DNA from: Lachnospiraceae bacterium
Lineage (GTDB): Bacteria; Bacillota; Clostridia; Lachnospirales; Lachnospiraceae
Assembly (NCBI GenBank): GCA_015057585.1
Contig: SVEF01000009.1
Location: forward strand, 1 to 64,000
DNA length: 64,000 nt
Reading direction: 5' to 3'
The position numbers were made by a program, and so were the translations under genes. The notes below the pieces were generated by a model that was given only the letters and a program-made list of their open reading frames with translations, searched no databases and had not been told where the DNA came from. Below, piece after piece: positions 9,063-17,875 of the stretch; within the stretch, counting starts at the first letter, position 1, and every line of letters begins with the position of its first letter.

Positions 9063-10775
9063 TTACTTTCTTACCGATTCCTCTAACTCGTGGCGTCTTG
9101 CAGCCTCCTGCTCACACCACTCAAGGCACTTATCATAACCGTATGCGTTTGCATCGTTGATCATCTTGTTTAACAGCATGTTAAACTGACCGTCGGACAT
9201 TGCATAAATACAATTCCATGTGCCGTCTACGATACAATCGGTTACCTGTTCCCAGATTACTTCGAGTTCCGCACTCTTTGTACTTTCTGCATAAGTCGTT
9301 GCCGGAGCCACCTTAAAATTCTTTGTTCTGAGGTAATCCATCGCGCTCGCACAACCGGTATAATTTCTCCAATCCTGCTCAATATCACTGGCTGCAGCTG
9401 TTAAGTTGCTCTTCCAGTTTACATAGTTAAAGGTTTCCCCTGCAGCAGAATCCGGATTTACCGCATTAATCGAATAAATCACATTATTCAACTGCTAACG
9501 GCCATCTGCAAAGTTATTGCCTGCATATTCGCCGGTCATCATGGTTTCTTCACCGTTCTTCATACACTGCTGTCCGAATTCGGTGAAATAGGTATAACCG
9601 TTTTCATCGTAATCCCAGGTCAGACCCTGCGGACCGTATTCGGATACCATTCTTCCTTCCGGAGTTGCAAACCAGTTGATGATTTCCATACAAAGTTCCG
9701 GATACTGTGTGTTTGCGCCGATACACCATACACGACTACCACCATACACACTCATACCGTAAGTCAGCGGCACTGCTTCTTCCGGAAGCAAGGTTCCCAT
9801 GTACTTACCTTCTGCAATGTGCTCCGGTGTATTGTATGCCATATTGCCTGCGTAGTTAAAGATGGAGAAGAATACACCGCCTGCCAAAACCTTGGCAATC
9901 ATTTCATCATAGGTCTGTGTCATGGAGTTCGGATCGAGCAAATCTTCTCTGTACAATTTATTGAAGAACTTTAACATCTCAATGTATGGACCCTCTTTAT
10001 CGAGTGCGCCATAGAACTTTCCTGTGTCAGAATCGTATACACCAAGCGCCAGTTCATCATAGCCATAGTAAGCAGTCGCCATTGCCTTAACATACATTAC
10101 CATATTGCCGTCCCAGTCAGGCCATAAGGACATCGGGTAAGTTTCCTTACCGTTTTCATCGGTCGGGCAAATTTCCTTCATCTGTTTAAACAAGGTAACC
10201 AGGTCGTCTAAATCCTTCACTACCGGATAACCGAGTTCTTTATACAAATCCCAGCGCAAATCCCAGGTATAGAAAAATTCCTCGAAATTTTCACTGTTTG
10301 CGGCAACATTGTGGCCGATACCGTAAATCTTTCCCTTTTTCGGTGTAAGATTCCGATTCGTCTCCAGTGCTGTTGCCATGTTTTCTGCCATATAAGAGCC
10401 GTACTCTTCTAAAATTCCGTCTTCTTCCCAGTCAAACAGCATATCTGCTGCTACTGCTCTCTGATAATCCGAACCATTGCTGCCAAAAATCACGATATCG
10501 CCAAGATGTCCGGACTCCATACGGGTATCGAATACGCCTTCCGTATCCGGAACAATCAATAACTTTACATTAAATTTATCTAACATTACCTTTGCAAACC
10601 AACCAACCTGTTCGCCGGAAATATTGGCAAGCTGACTGTAAACCGTAAGTTCAATCGGATCGCCCTTTTCCTGATCCCCGCCGTTTCCTCCGGTCCTGCC
10701 GCCACAGCCTGCGATGGAGCACACCATCATCATGGCAAGCGCCACTGCTAACACTCTTTTCCATAAATGCTTCAT
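9063..10775 (-). pseudogene. LplA-type sugar ABC transporter binding lipoprotein, interrupted by in-frame TAG
   Basis: The start is placed at 10775 (AGGAGGG 9 bases upstream). The lipoprotein signal ends in SIAGC. The frame is typical of LplA/YtcQ extracellular solute-binding proteins, which bind oligosaccharides outside the membrane. At 9495-9497 an amber codon (codon 427 of 571) interrupts the frame: residues up to NNFADGR, then TAG, then QLNNVIYSINAVNPDS in the same frame to the normal end at 9063. The part after the stop is well-formed protein (NYVNWKSN, CLEWCEQEAARR), so the break is one codon, not a frameshift. No ribosome binding site precedes the downstream part. It is either a recent nonsense mutation, a sequencing error or read-through. 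Confidence 0.8.
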
Positions 10776-10828
10776 TTTAATTACCCTCCTTTTATCTGAA
10801 ACGGACACATAATCCGCTGCATTCTTTT

Positions 10829-11800
10829 TTAACCCTTTACCGCACCAAGCATAATACCCTTTTCAAAATAGCGCTGCATGAAAGGGTAAACCATGAGAAT
10901 CGGAATCACCGTAACCATGGAAATGGTATACTTGATGACCTTGGAGTCAAGCACTCCCTCCATCATACCTGCCGCCTGGCTGCCGCTGACACCGCCACTG
11001 ACAACCGCACCCAGACTGGAGGTCTGATTCAAATAAATGTACAGTCTGTGCTGCAAAGTCTGCAATTCCGGTGTACCACTCATGTAAATAATCGAATCCA
11101 TAAAGGAATTCCAATGACCTACCGCACCAAAAATCGCAATCGTTGCCAAAATCGGTTTGCTGAGCGGCCAGATAATTTTCCGAAAAATGGTCATATGCCC
11201 TGCACCGTCGATAAATGCGCTTTCTTCCAATTCCGATGGTATCGACTCTATGTAGGTCTTCACCAAAATGATGTTATACGGTTGTACAATCGCCGGCAAA
11301 ATATAAACCAGATAATTTTCCGTCAACCCTAACATCAACAGATTCAAATAAGTAGGAACAAGTCCCGCATTAAAGTACATCGTAATAACAAGGAAACGGT
11401 ACCAGAACTTTCTGTGCCACAAATCCTGCTGTGTCATGAGATAACCGGCAAGTGCCGAAGTGGCAACCATCAATGCCGTACCGATAATCGTTCGGGAAAT
11501 GGAAACACCAAACGCCGTCATAACCTCCTCCGCACCAAGCATTGCAATGTAGTTCTGTAAGTGAATTCCCTTCGGAATAAATGTAATGGAGCCTGCCCGC
11601 ACCAGGGAATTGCTTGAAATCGTATTGATAAACAAGTAATAGAACGGGAAAATACAGCTCAGTGTAAAAATACCGAAGAAGGAATAGTTCAGGATAAAGA
11701 ACACGATATCCTTTACCGTATAATGCTGTTTCTTCTTATGCGTTTTATAATATAACTTTTCTGCCTTCAAGTCCAGTTTTTCCTGTTTTGTCTTCGCCAT
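10829..11800 (-). CDS. LplC-type sugar ABC transporter permease
   Basis: A 323-residue inner-membrane permease of the carbohydrate CUT1 class. The EAA loop that docks the ATPase is visible as EESAFIDGAGHMTIFRKIIWP around residues 210-230, and six hydrophobic segments are present. The N-terminal 30 residues are highly charged and cytoplasmic. It lies 18 bases after the LplB-like permease and precedes the binding protein, giving the common order lplB-lplC-lplA. No ATPase gene is present in the window; such transporters normally share an MsmK-type ATPase encoded elsewhere. Confidence 0.93.
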   Translation of the reverse strand: MAKTKQEKLDLKAEKLYYKTHKKKQHYTVKDIVFFILNYSFFGIFTLSCIFPFYYLFINTISSNSLVRAGSITFIPKGIHLQNYIAMLGAEEVMTAFGVSISRTIIGTALMVATSALAGYLMTQQDLWHRKFWYRFLVITMYFNAGLVPTYLNLLMLGLTENYLVYILPAIVQPYNIILVKTYIESIPSELEESAFIDGAGHMTIFRKIIWPLSKPILATIAIFGAVGHWNSFMDSIIYMSGTPELQTLQHRLYIYLNQTSSLGAVVSGGVSGSQAAGMMEGVLDSKVIKYTISMVTVIPILMVYPFMQRYFEKGIMLGAVKG

Positions 11801-11817
11801 AGTTCTTCACCCCCGCC

Positions 11818-13299
11818 TTACATAATACTCTCGCCACGGACGAGTTTGGATATGCCGTTTGCCGCAAATAACAAAATTACGCTGACAATCGTCTTAACCA
11901 TACCGACAACAGTGGACAAAGGCACCAGTCCGCCACCGATACCGATCTGATATACATACAAATCCAGCACACGGATAGCGTCTTTGTTCGAGGCATTTTC
12001 AAACACCAGATACTGGTCCATACCGTTACTTAAAATCCCTGCTACCGACATTAGCAACAATACGCAGAAAGTAGGAATTAACCCCGGCACCGTGATGTGC
12101 CACATCTTCTGGAACCGTCCCGCACCGTCTACGGTAGCCGCTTCATAAAGCTGCTGGTCGATACCGGAAATACCTGCCACATAAATGATGGCACTCCAGC
12201 CGACGCCCTTCCACATGCCCCAGGCAAGCATCTTAAACCAGATGCCGTTTGCGTCTAACAGATGGTTCACTTCATGAAGTTCTCCTGTCACGGAAGTCAA
12301 AAAGTTATTCAGGAAACCATCCGTTGCAAAAATTGCAAGAGCAATTGCATAGACAAGCACCCAGCTGATAAAGTTCGGAATCGTGGTGAACGTCTGCACA
12401 AAACGCCGGAACCATCCGCACTTAATCTCTGTAAGGAAGATCGCAAATGCCATCGGCACCCAGCTGGTTGCAATACCAAGACCGCTCATAATCAGGGTAT
12501 TTTTTAATACATTGATTATATCCGATCTGGTCTTTGCATTTTCAAACAAATAGGTAAACCATTTAAAACCTACAAACTTATCCCAACTCAAAGTTTCCCC
12601 GGTATTGTAATCAAAGAATGCATACCTCCAACCGTATAGCGGCAGATAACAAAATACAAATGCGAATGCCGCTATCGGGAGGAAGAAGAGGAACAATTTG
12701 TAAGGTGTCGCAATCTCATACTTATCTTCCTTGTTTGGCTTTGGCTGGCAAACGATAATAACCAGCGTAGAAATCAAAAGAACTGCAGCCAGTGCAAGGA
12801 ATAAATACATCGGGACCGGGAACTCATTGATATACTCCCCGTTTTCCAGTTTGGTTGTATAAACCTTATCCGGACGGTCGGTCGCACAAAATCTCTGATA
12901 AGCAAGATAAATTCCTGCCATACCGCCAAACATAGTGACGGTTCCCGCAAGACCAAACCAATTCCCGACATGTTTCATCTTTAAATTACCGAGCGACATA
13001 CAGGCACAGACTGCCGTCAGGGCAATACCCAGACACAGAACTGCAGCGCCAATCATCAGCACCACAAAATCTCCCGACTGTACCCAGCCCATACGGAGCG
13101 GTCTTCCCGCCAGGGAGGTCAGGGAATCATAAGAAATCGCCGTTGTAAACAACGATAAATTTTTGTTAATCAAACCGGATACATAGGCCGGGTTGGCTGC
13201 AGGGAAGAACATCATGACAAGCGCCAAAAGCGTACCGATTCTCGTTATGTAATAGACCCTGTCGGTCCATCCGTTACTCTGCCGTTTTATCTTTTTCAT
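11818..13299 (-). CDS. LplB-type sugar ABC transporter permease with extra N-terminal membrane domain
   Basis: The start at 13299 is chosen because GAGGAGG lies 5 bases upstream. The 493-residue protein is longer than a standard permease (about 300). Its first 190 residues carry about four additional membrane segments (for example IGTLLALVMMFFPAANPAYV and LVIIVCQP). The second part is the normal permease with the EAA motif YEAATVDGAGRFQKMWHITVPG. It pairs with the LplC-like subunit downstream. Related long forms occur in clostridia; the function of the extra domain is unknown. Confidence 0.9.
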   Translation of the reverse strand: MKKIKRQSNGWTDRVYYITRIGTLLALVMMFFPAANPAYVSGLINKNLSLFTTAISYDSLTSLAGRPLRMGWVQSGDFVVLMIGAAVLCLGIALTAVCACMSLGNLKMKHVGNWFGLAGTVTMFGGMAGIYLAYQRFCATDRPDKVYTTKLENGEYINEFPVPMYLFLALAAVLLISTLVIIVCQPKPNKEDKYEIATPYKLFLFFLPIAAFAFVFCYLPLYGWRYAFFDYNTGETLSWDKFVGFKWFTYLFENAKTRSDIINVLKNTLIMSGLGIATSWVPMAFAIFLTEIKCGWFRRFVQTFTTIPNFISWVLVYAIALAIFATDGFLNNFLTSVTGELHEVNHLLDANGIWFKMLAWGMWKGVGWSAIIYVAGISGIDQQLYEAATVDGAGRFQKMWHITVPGLIPTFCVLLLMSVAGILSNGMDQYLVFENASNKDAIRVLDLYVYQIGIGGGLVPLSTVVGMVKTIVSVILLFAANGISKLVRGESIM

Positions 13300-13343
13300 A
13301 CTATCCTCCTCGTTTCCCTCCATACTTTTTTCATCTTACCTGT

Positions 13344-13349
13344 ATTATA
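13344..13349 (-). promoter_or_regulatory. -10 box upstream of the transporter operon
   Basis: TATAAT lies about 45 bases upstream of the permease start. No good -35 box is visible at 17 bases, which fits a promoter that needs an activator such as the YesN-type regulator (inference). Confidence 0.4.
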
Positions 13350-13419
13350 CACGCCCTGACTTTTTCTGAATACCGCAATTACTTGATACAAAATACATTC
13401 AATTTTTGTTCTGTAATAT

Positions 13420-13456
13420 ACAAAAAAAGATTTCCCGGCCACAAAGAGCCGGGAAA
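13420..13456 (-). terminator. Terminator of the three-repeat secreted protein gene
   Basis: The minus strand shows TTTCCCGGC, a short loop, GCCGGGAAA, then a run of T. The stem is perfect. Confidence 0.85.
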
Positions 13457-13477
13457 CCCAAAAAAGAAGGAAATTAT

Positions 13478-15721
13478 TTATTTTTTCTTTTTCAAAACAA
13501 CTACTGCTACGCCTGCTACCGCAATCACTGCAATTACAATCACAACGATAACCACCGGATTCACACCGCCGGAAGAAGCAGGAGTATCTGTGCTCTGGGA
13601 AGGAGCCTGTGTCGGCTCTGCAGGAGCTTCTGTTGGTGCTGCCGGAGTTTCTGTTGGTGTTGGTTCTGCAGGAGTTTCAGCACCGGCCTTGTCATAATCA
13701 AAACCGGAAACATCAAATGTGATTTCTACCGTCTTTGTAGGAACCATATCAGCTACGGAATAGGAACCTTCCAAAGCGTTGTTCCAAAGGTTTGCGCAAA
13801 GAATCTTTAACCAATCCTTGGAATCGCCATCAACCACACCTTCTGCGAAGGAAAGGATTTCCTTTCCGTCATAATATGCCTTAACGTTGGAAACTGTAAT
13901 TTCTCCGGAGTTCGGAATATCCGTGGAGATAAATAACAGATTCAATCTTGTTGTTCCCTCGAGAAGGTTAAAACCTTCGAACTTTAAGGAATAAGAGCCG
14001 TTACCTGCGATTTCAACATCTGTGAAGGTACCATCCTTCTTAACGAGACCTTCTACGCTGTCAACATAGCTGAACTGTCCGAAAGCTTCCGGATATTCTA
14101 AGGACTCTAAGCCATATGATGCATCATCCCATGCGTTACGGAACTCCCACATATCCGTCTGGATACCCATGTATGCATGATATGTACCGTTCTTATCTAC
14201 GGATGGCTTTTCTTCTACTAAGAGAGAAGCGCCTTCGTTTAATCCTGTGATTGTAATTGTGTATTCGATGCTCTTACAGCCGGATGGACTTGCGATTACC
14301 TGATCGCCCCACTCGTTGTAACCACCGGAAAGACGGATGGTCTTTGTTACCGGCCAGTCAGCAGAGCCCTCATACGACCATGCCTTTGTTGCCTTGGAAT
14401 AATCAATGGTATCTGTTACATCTACACCATCAATCTTTAAGGAATCAATTGTATAATTTACCCATGCAATATCCTGCTGGACTGCTGTATCAACAACTAA
14501 AATAGGAGCAATCCACCATGTATGGAGTACCGGTGTCGGAAAATTAAGACTCAGTGTTACCGTGTCACCAACCTTAGCTGTTACTACATTACCCGTAACA
14601 TTGCCTTTATCTGTAGAGCTGTTAGCCCAGGAGAATAACCAGTCGTTACTTACTTCCATGTCTCCATCCATGCCAAGGAACATCTGGAATTCGCCTGTAA
14701 ACGGAGTACCGACTTCTGTACCCACGTCAAGTGCTGCCTTTCCGCTAATCTTTGTAAAAGTAATCGTATACATGATTTCGGTTACTGCTTCCGGCTTTGG
14801 CATGCATCTGTCGCCCCATTCGTTGTAACCGCCGCCTAAGTTAAAGGTTTCTTCCACTGTAAAGTTACCGCAACCTTCTTTCCAATACTTCTGACCCGCT
14901 GTCATATCAATGGAAGATGTTACATCTACGCCATTAATGGTTAACTTATCAATAGTAAAATCTACATCTGCCATACCCGGTGCAATAAGAACCGGTCTGA
15001 CAAACCAAGTAGCAGGAAGTGCTCCCTCGGAGCTGACACCGATTGTCACGGTCTGGCCTTCTCTTACCATCGCTGTCGTAGGAACAATGCCGCCGGCAGC
15101 TTCTTCACCATAGTAAGTTGCTCCCCAGCTTGTTCCGTCCGCTGCATCTGCACCGATTGCCACAAATGCAAAATATTCCGGAGCCTTTTCTACCTTTGTT
15201 AAGGTAATGGTATACATAATTTCCTTGAAATTCTGTGGTTTTGCAATGGTCTGGTCTCCCCACTCATTGTAACCGCCGCCAAGGTTGAAAGTTTCTTCCT
15301 TCGCATAATCACCACAGCCTTCATTCCACCAAGTTTTTCCCTTGGACATATCTGCTGTTACTTCCGTACCATCGATTGTAATCTTATCAATGGTATATTC
15401 TACGTTTACACCTCCCGGAACCACAATCACCGGTCTGACAAACCATGCCTGCGGAAGTTCCTCTGTGGAAGTAAGACCAATCGTAAAGGTCTCCCCGACA
15501 GTAACGTTTGCGGTTGTTGCTGTCAAAGGTCCCCTTGCTGTTGTTCCGTAGAACTCAGCCCCCCAGCCTTCTGCTGCAGTGTCGGCGCCCATAGCCACAA
15601 ATGCATAGTAGCTTTCACCGTCTGCCTTTGCTTCCTTCGCTGGTGCTGTGGTTGCTGTCATTGCAAATACCATAACAAGAGCAAGAAGTCCGGCGAAAAA
15701 TCTTTTCCAATTTTTGTTCAT
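13478..15721 (-). CDS. Secreted, membrane-anchored protein with three related modules
   Basis: A 747-residue exported protein with GGAGGAGG 7 bases before the ATG. The signal peptide ends near APAKEAKA. Three modules of about 150 residues follow, at roughly 38-185, 186-335 and 345-505; each has Trp-rich motifs and ends with the signature GGYNEWGD followed by YTIT. The first two also share WFVRPV and EGCG. A fourth, different domain (about 520-690) resembles a carbohydrate-binding beta-sandwich. A Pro-Thr linker leads to a single transmembrane helix and KKKK at the C-terminus, so it is tethered to the membrane rather than sortase-anchored (no LPxTG). It lies between kinase and transporter genes, which suggests binding of the same polysaccharide. 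I do not recognise the module family. Confidence 0.88.
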   Translation of the reverse strand: MNKNWKRFFAGLLALVMVFAMTATTAPAKEAKADGESYYAFVAMGADTAAEGWGAEFYGTTARGPLTATTANVTVGETFTIGLTSTEELPQAWFVRPVIVVPGGVNVEYTIDKITIDGTEVTADMSKGKTWWNEGCGDYAKEETFNLGGGYNEWGDQTIAKPQNFKEIMYTITLTKVEKAPEYFAFVAIGADAADGTSWGATYYGEEAAGGIVPTTAMVREGQTVTIGVSSEGALPATWFVRPVLIAPGMADVDFTIDKLTINGVDVTSSIDMTAGQKYWKEGCGNFTVEETFNLGGGYNEWGDRCMPKPEAVTEIMYTITFTKISGKAALDVGTEVGTPFTGEFQMFLGMDGDMEVSNDWLFSWANSSTDKGNVTGNVVTAKVGDTVTLSLNFPTPVLHTWWIAPILVVDTAVQQDIAWVNYTIDSLKIDGVDVTDTIDYSKATKAWSYEGSADWPVTKTIRLSGGYNEWGDQVIASPSGCKSIEYTITITGLNEGASLLVEEKPSVDKNGTYHAYMGIQTDMWEFRNAWDDASYGLESLEYPEAFGQFSYVDSVEGLVKKDGTFTDVEIAGNGSYSLKFEGFNLLEGTTRLNLLFISTDIPNSGEITVSNVKAYYDGKEILSFAEGVVDGDSKDWLKILCANLWNNALEGSYSVADMVPTKTVEITFDVSGFDYDKAGAETPAEPTPTETPAAPTEAPAEPTQAPSQSTDTPASSGGVNPVVIVVIVIAVIAVAGVAVVVLKKKK

Positions 15722-15830
15722 ATTTAGCCTCCTCCATAAATGAAAGTTTTTTTACATTAGCATTGTAACAAATGCTTTTTACAAAAAACACAGAACAATT
15801 TATAGAGAAAATACATAAAAAATTATACTT

Positions 15831-17663
15831 TTACCCTTCTTTTTCTTCCTCGGAAACTTCCCGCACCGGAAGCAGAGCCGTTACCATGGTACCCTCACCG
15901 AGTGTACTTTGGATGCTGATTCCGTACTCTTCCCCGTAATTCAATTTAATCCGGCGGTTGATGTTATACAGGCCGATGCTGCTGGTGCGGCGTTCTCTCG
16001 TATAGTTTTCCACCTTTCGCATGACTTCCTTCATGGTTTCTTCGTCCATGCCGTTTCCGTTGTCGGAGATATCCACATGAATTCCGTCATCCATCCTGTA
16101 AATACTGATCCACACACAGCCATCCTCTTCCCTCGCTTCCAGGCCATGCACAATGGCATTTTCCACAATCGGCTGAAGCAGCAGAGGTAACATTCTGTAG
16201 TTTTCAAGTTCCAGCCCCGGCTGAATCGTAATCTTATAATTCACACGATCGCCAAACCGCAGCTGCTGAATCTTTAAATAGGTAAGAATATGCTCCATTT
16301 CCTCCGCAAAGGTAGTCTCCACGGTTCCTGTATTCTCCAACACATAACGCATGGACTTCCCGAGAAGTTTAATCGCTGTTGCCACTTCTTTGTCTCCGGC
16401 TGTAAAGGCCTTCATGCGGATTGTCTCCAGCGTGTTGTACAAAAAGTGCGGGTTAATCTGACTGGCCAGCATCTTATATTCCATTTTTTGCTGTTCTACT
16501 TCAATTTTCTGTTCGCGCAGCTTCGTCTCATACTGTTCCGCTTCCATCCGTTGGATGTTGTCTACCATGACCAGCAATTCATCGAACGCTTCCGACAATT
16601 CTTCACTTCCTGCAAATTCCGTCCGCATCGCCGCATAGTCTCCGCGGCTTGCCTTGCCCATTTCGTGGCGGATTCCCTTTACCTGTGCCACTACACTTTG
16701 GATAAATGCCCAGAGAATCACAAGAGGCAGTAAAACCGCCGCACCCAGAAGTAAAAAATAACTTCACATGACCGGTTCTTCCGCAGGCTGCACCTTTGCA
16801 TAGGTCAGCAGGTACATATCCGAAGATGTTTTTGAAATATCCAGGGAGGACAGATGGTACAGCGCCTCATTTTCCTCTATGACTCCGACTCCGCTGTCGT
16901 CATAACTCTTTCCCTGTATCACCGGTTCCGGCAGGGAATTTCCGCAATATTTCTTATCACTGCCGAAAAAGACCGGCATATCATCTACCGAAATCATCGT
17001 AATATATTCCTGATTGTTGATACGGCTGGAAAGATACGCATCGCGGATGGTAATCACAATCACTGCTTCCCCCTCCCCGCCAACCAGTACCATTTTCCGC
17101 ACCAGAGCCAGACGCCACGCATAGGTTCCGTAATTATCCGGCAGCCAGCTGCACACCCAGAAAGGGGCATACTGTTCCTGCGCTTTCTGATACCAGTCGG
17201 TTTCCTTAATCTCGTCCGTTGGTACGCGGAACTGTTTAAAATCCACCATGTCAGCCCGGTCCACATAAACGTACACTTCTTCAATACCGGCATAATTTCC
17301 CATGTATTTATCCATCAGGGTAATCCGGTTGGCTGCCTCTCTTATCTCCTGTTCATTCTCATACTCTCCCCGCAAAAAGGAAAGCAACTCATCATTATAC
17401 ACAATGCTGTCGGAAATCGTGTAAATCTGTGTGGAAATTTCATACAGCGTCTGTTTGATTGCCGAATTGTATGTTTTCAAAAGATTTGCATTGTACTTTA
17501 ATGCATCCTCTTCCTGCTTTTTTTGATTCGTGTAAGTATTATGCATTGTTACCGCTACCAGAATCATCACCGGCACAAGTACGGCAAACAGGTATACCAC
17601 CATCATCTGTGCACCGATTCTCCACCGCTTTTTTCTCTTTTTCGGAAGTATCTTTTCTTCCAT
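15831..17663 (-). pseudogene. YesM-type sensor histidine kinase, interrupted by in-frame TGA
   Basis: The start is set at 17663 (GGAGG 5 bases upstream). The N-terminal part has a transmembrane helix at about 18-40 and an extracellular sensor domain to about 298. Codon 300 (16764-16766) is TGA. The same frame continues without another break through a second membrane helix (SYFLLLGAAVLLPLVILW), a HAMP-like region, the phospho-acceptor His in INPHFLYNT, the N box QPIVENAIVHG and the G boxes DNGNGMD and IGLYNINRR, ending at 15831. Total length (about 610 codons) is normal for YesM kinases. No ribosome binding site lies before the second part. If the stop is real, sensor and kinase parts are uncoupled. 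Confidence 0.8.
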
Positions 17664-17875
17664 AGTTCCTCCTGCCCGTTTCAAACGTTTTCCCTTCTTC
17701 GGATAAAAAAATGGTAGCACAATTTTCTTTCCTGCGCAATAACGAAAAAAGGGGGTAGTTTGTTGCAAAAAATCCATGTATGCTTTTTATAAATTTTCAG
17801 TTATAATAGAAAAAGAATGAAATAACGTACCTATCCCGGGTGCACATAAAATACAACACAGAAAGGAATCAAACT

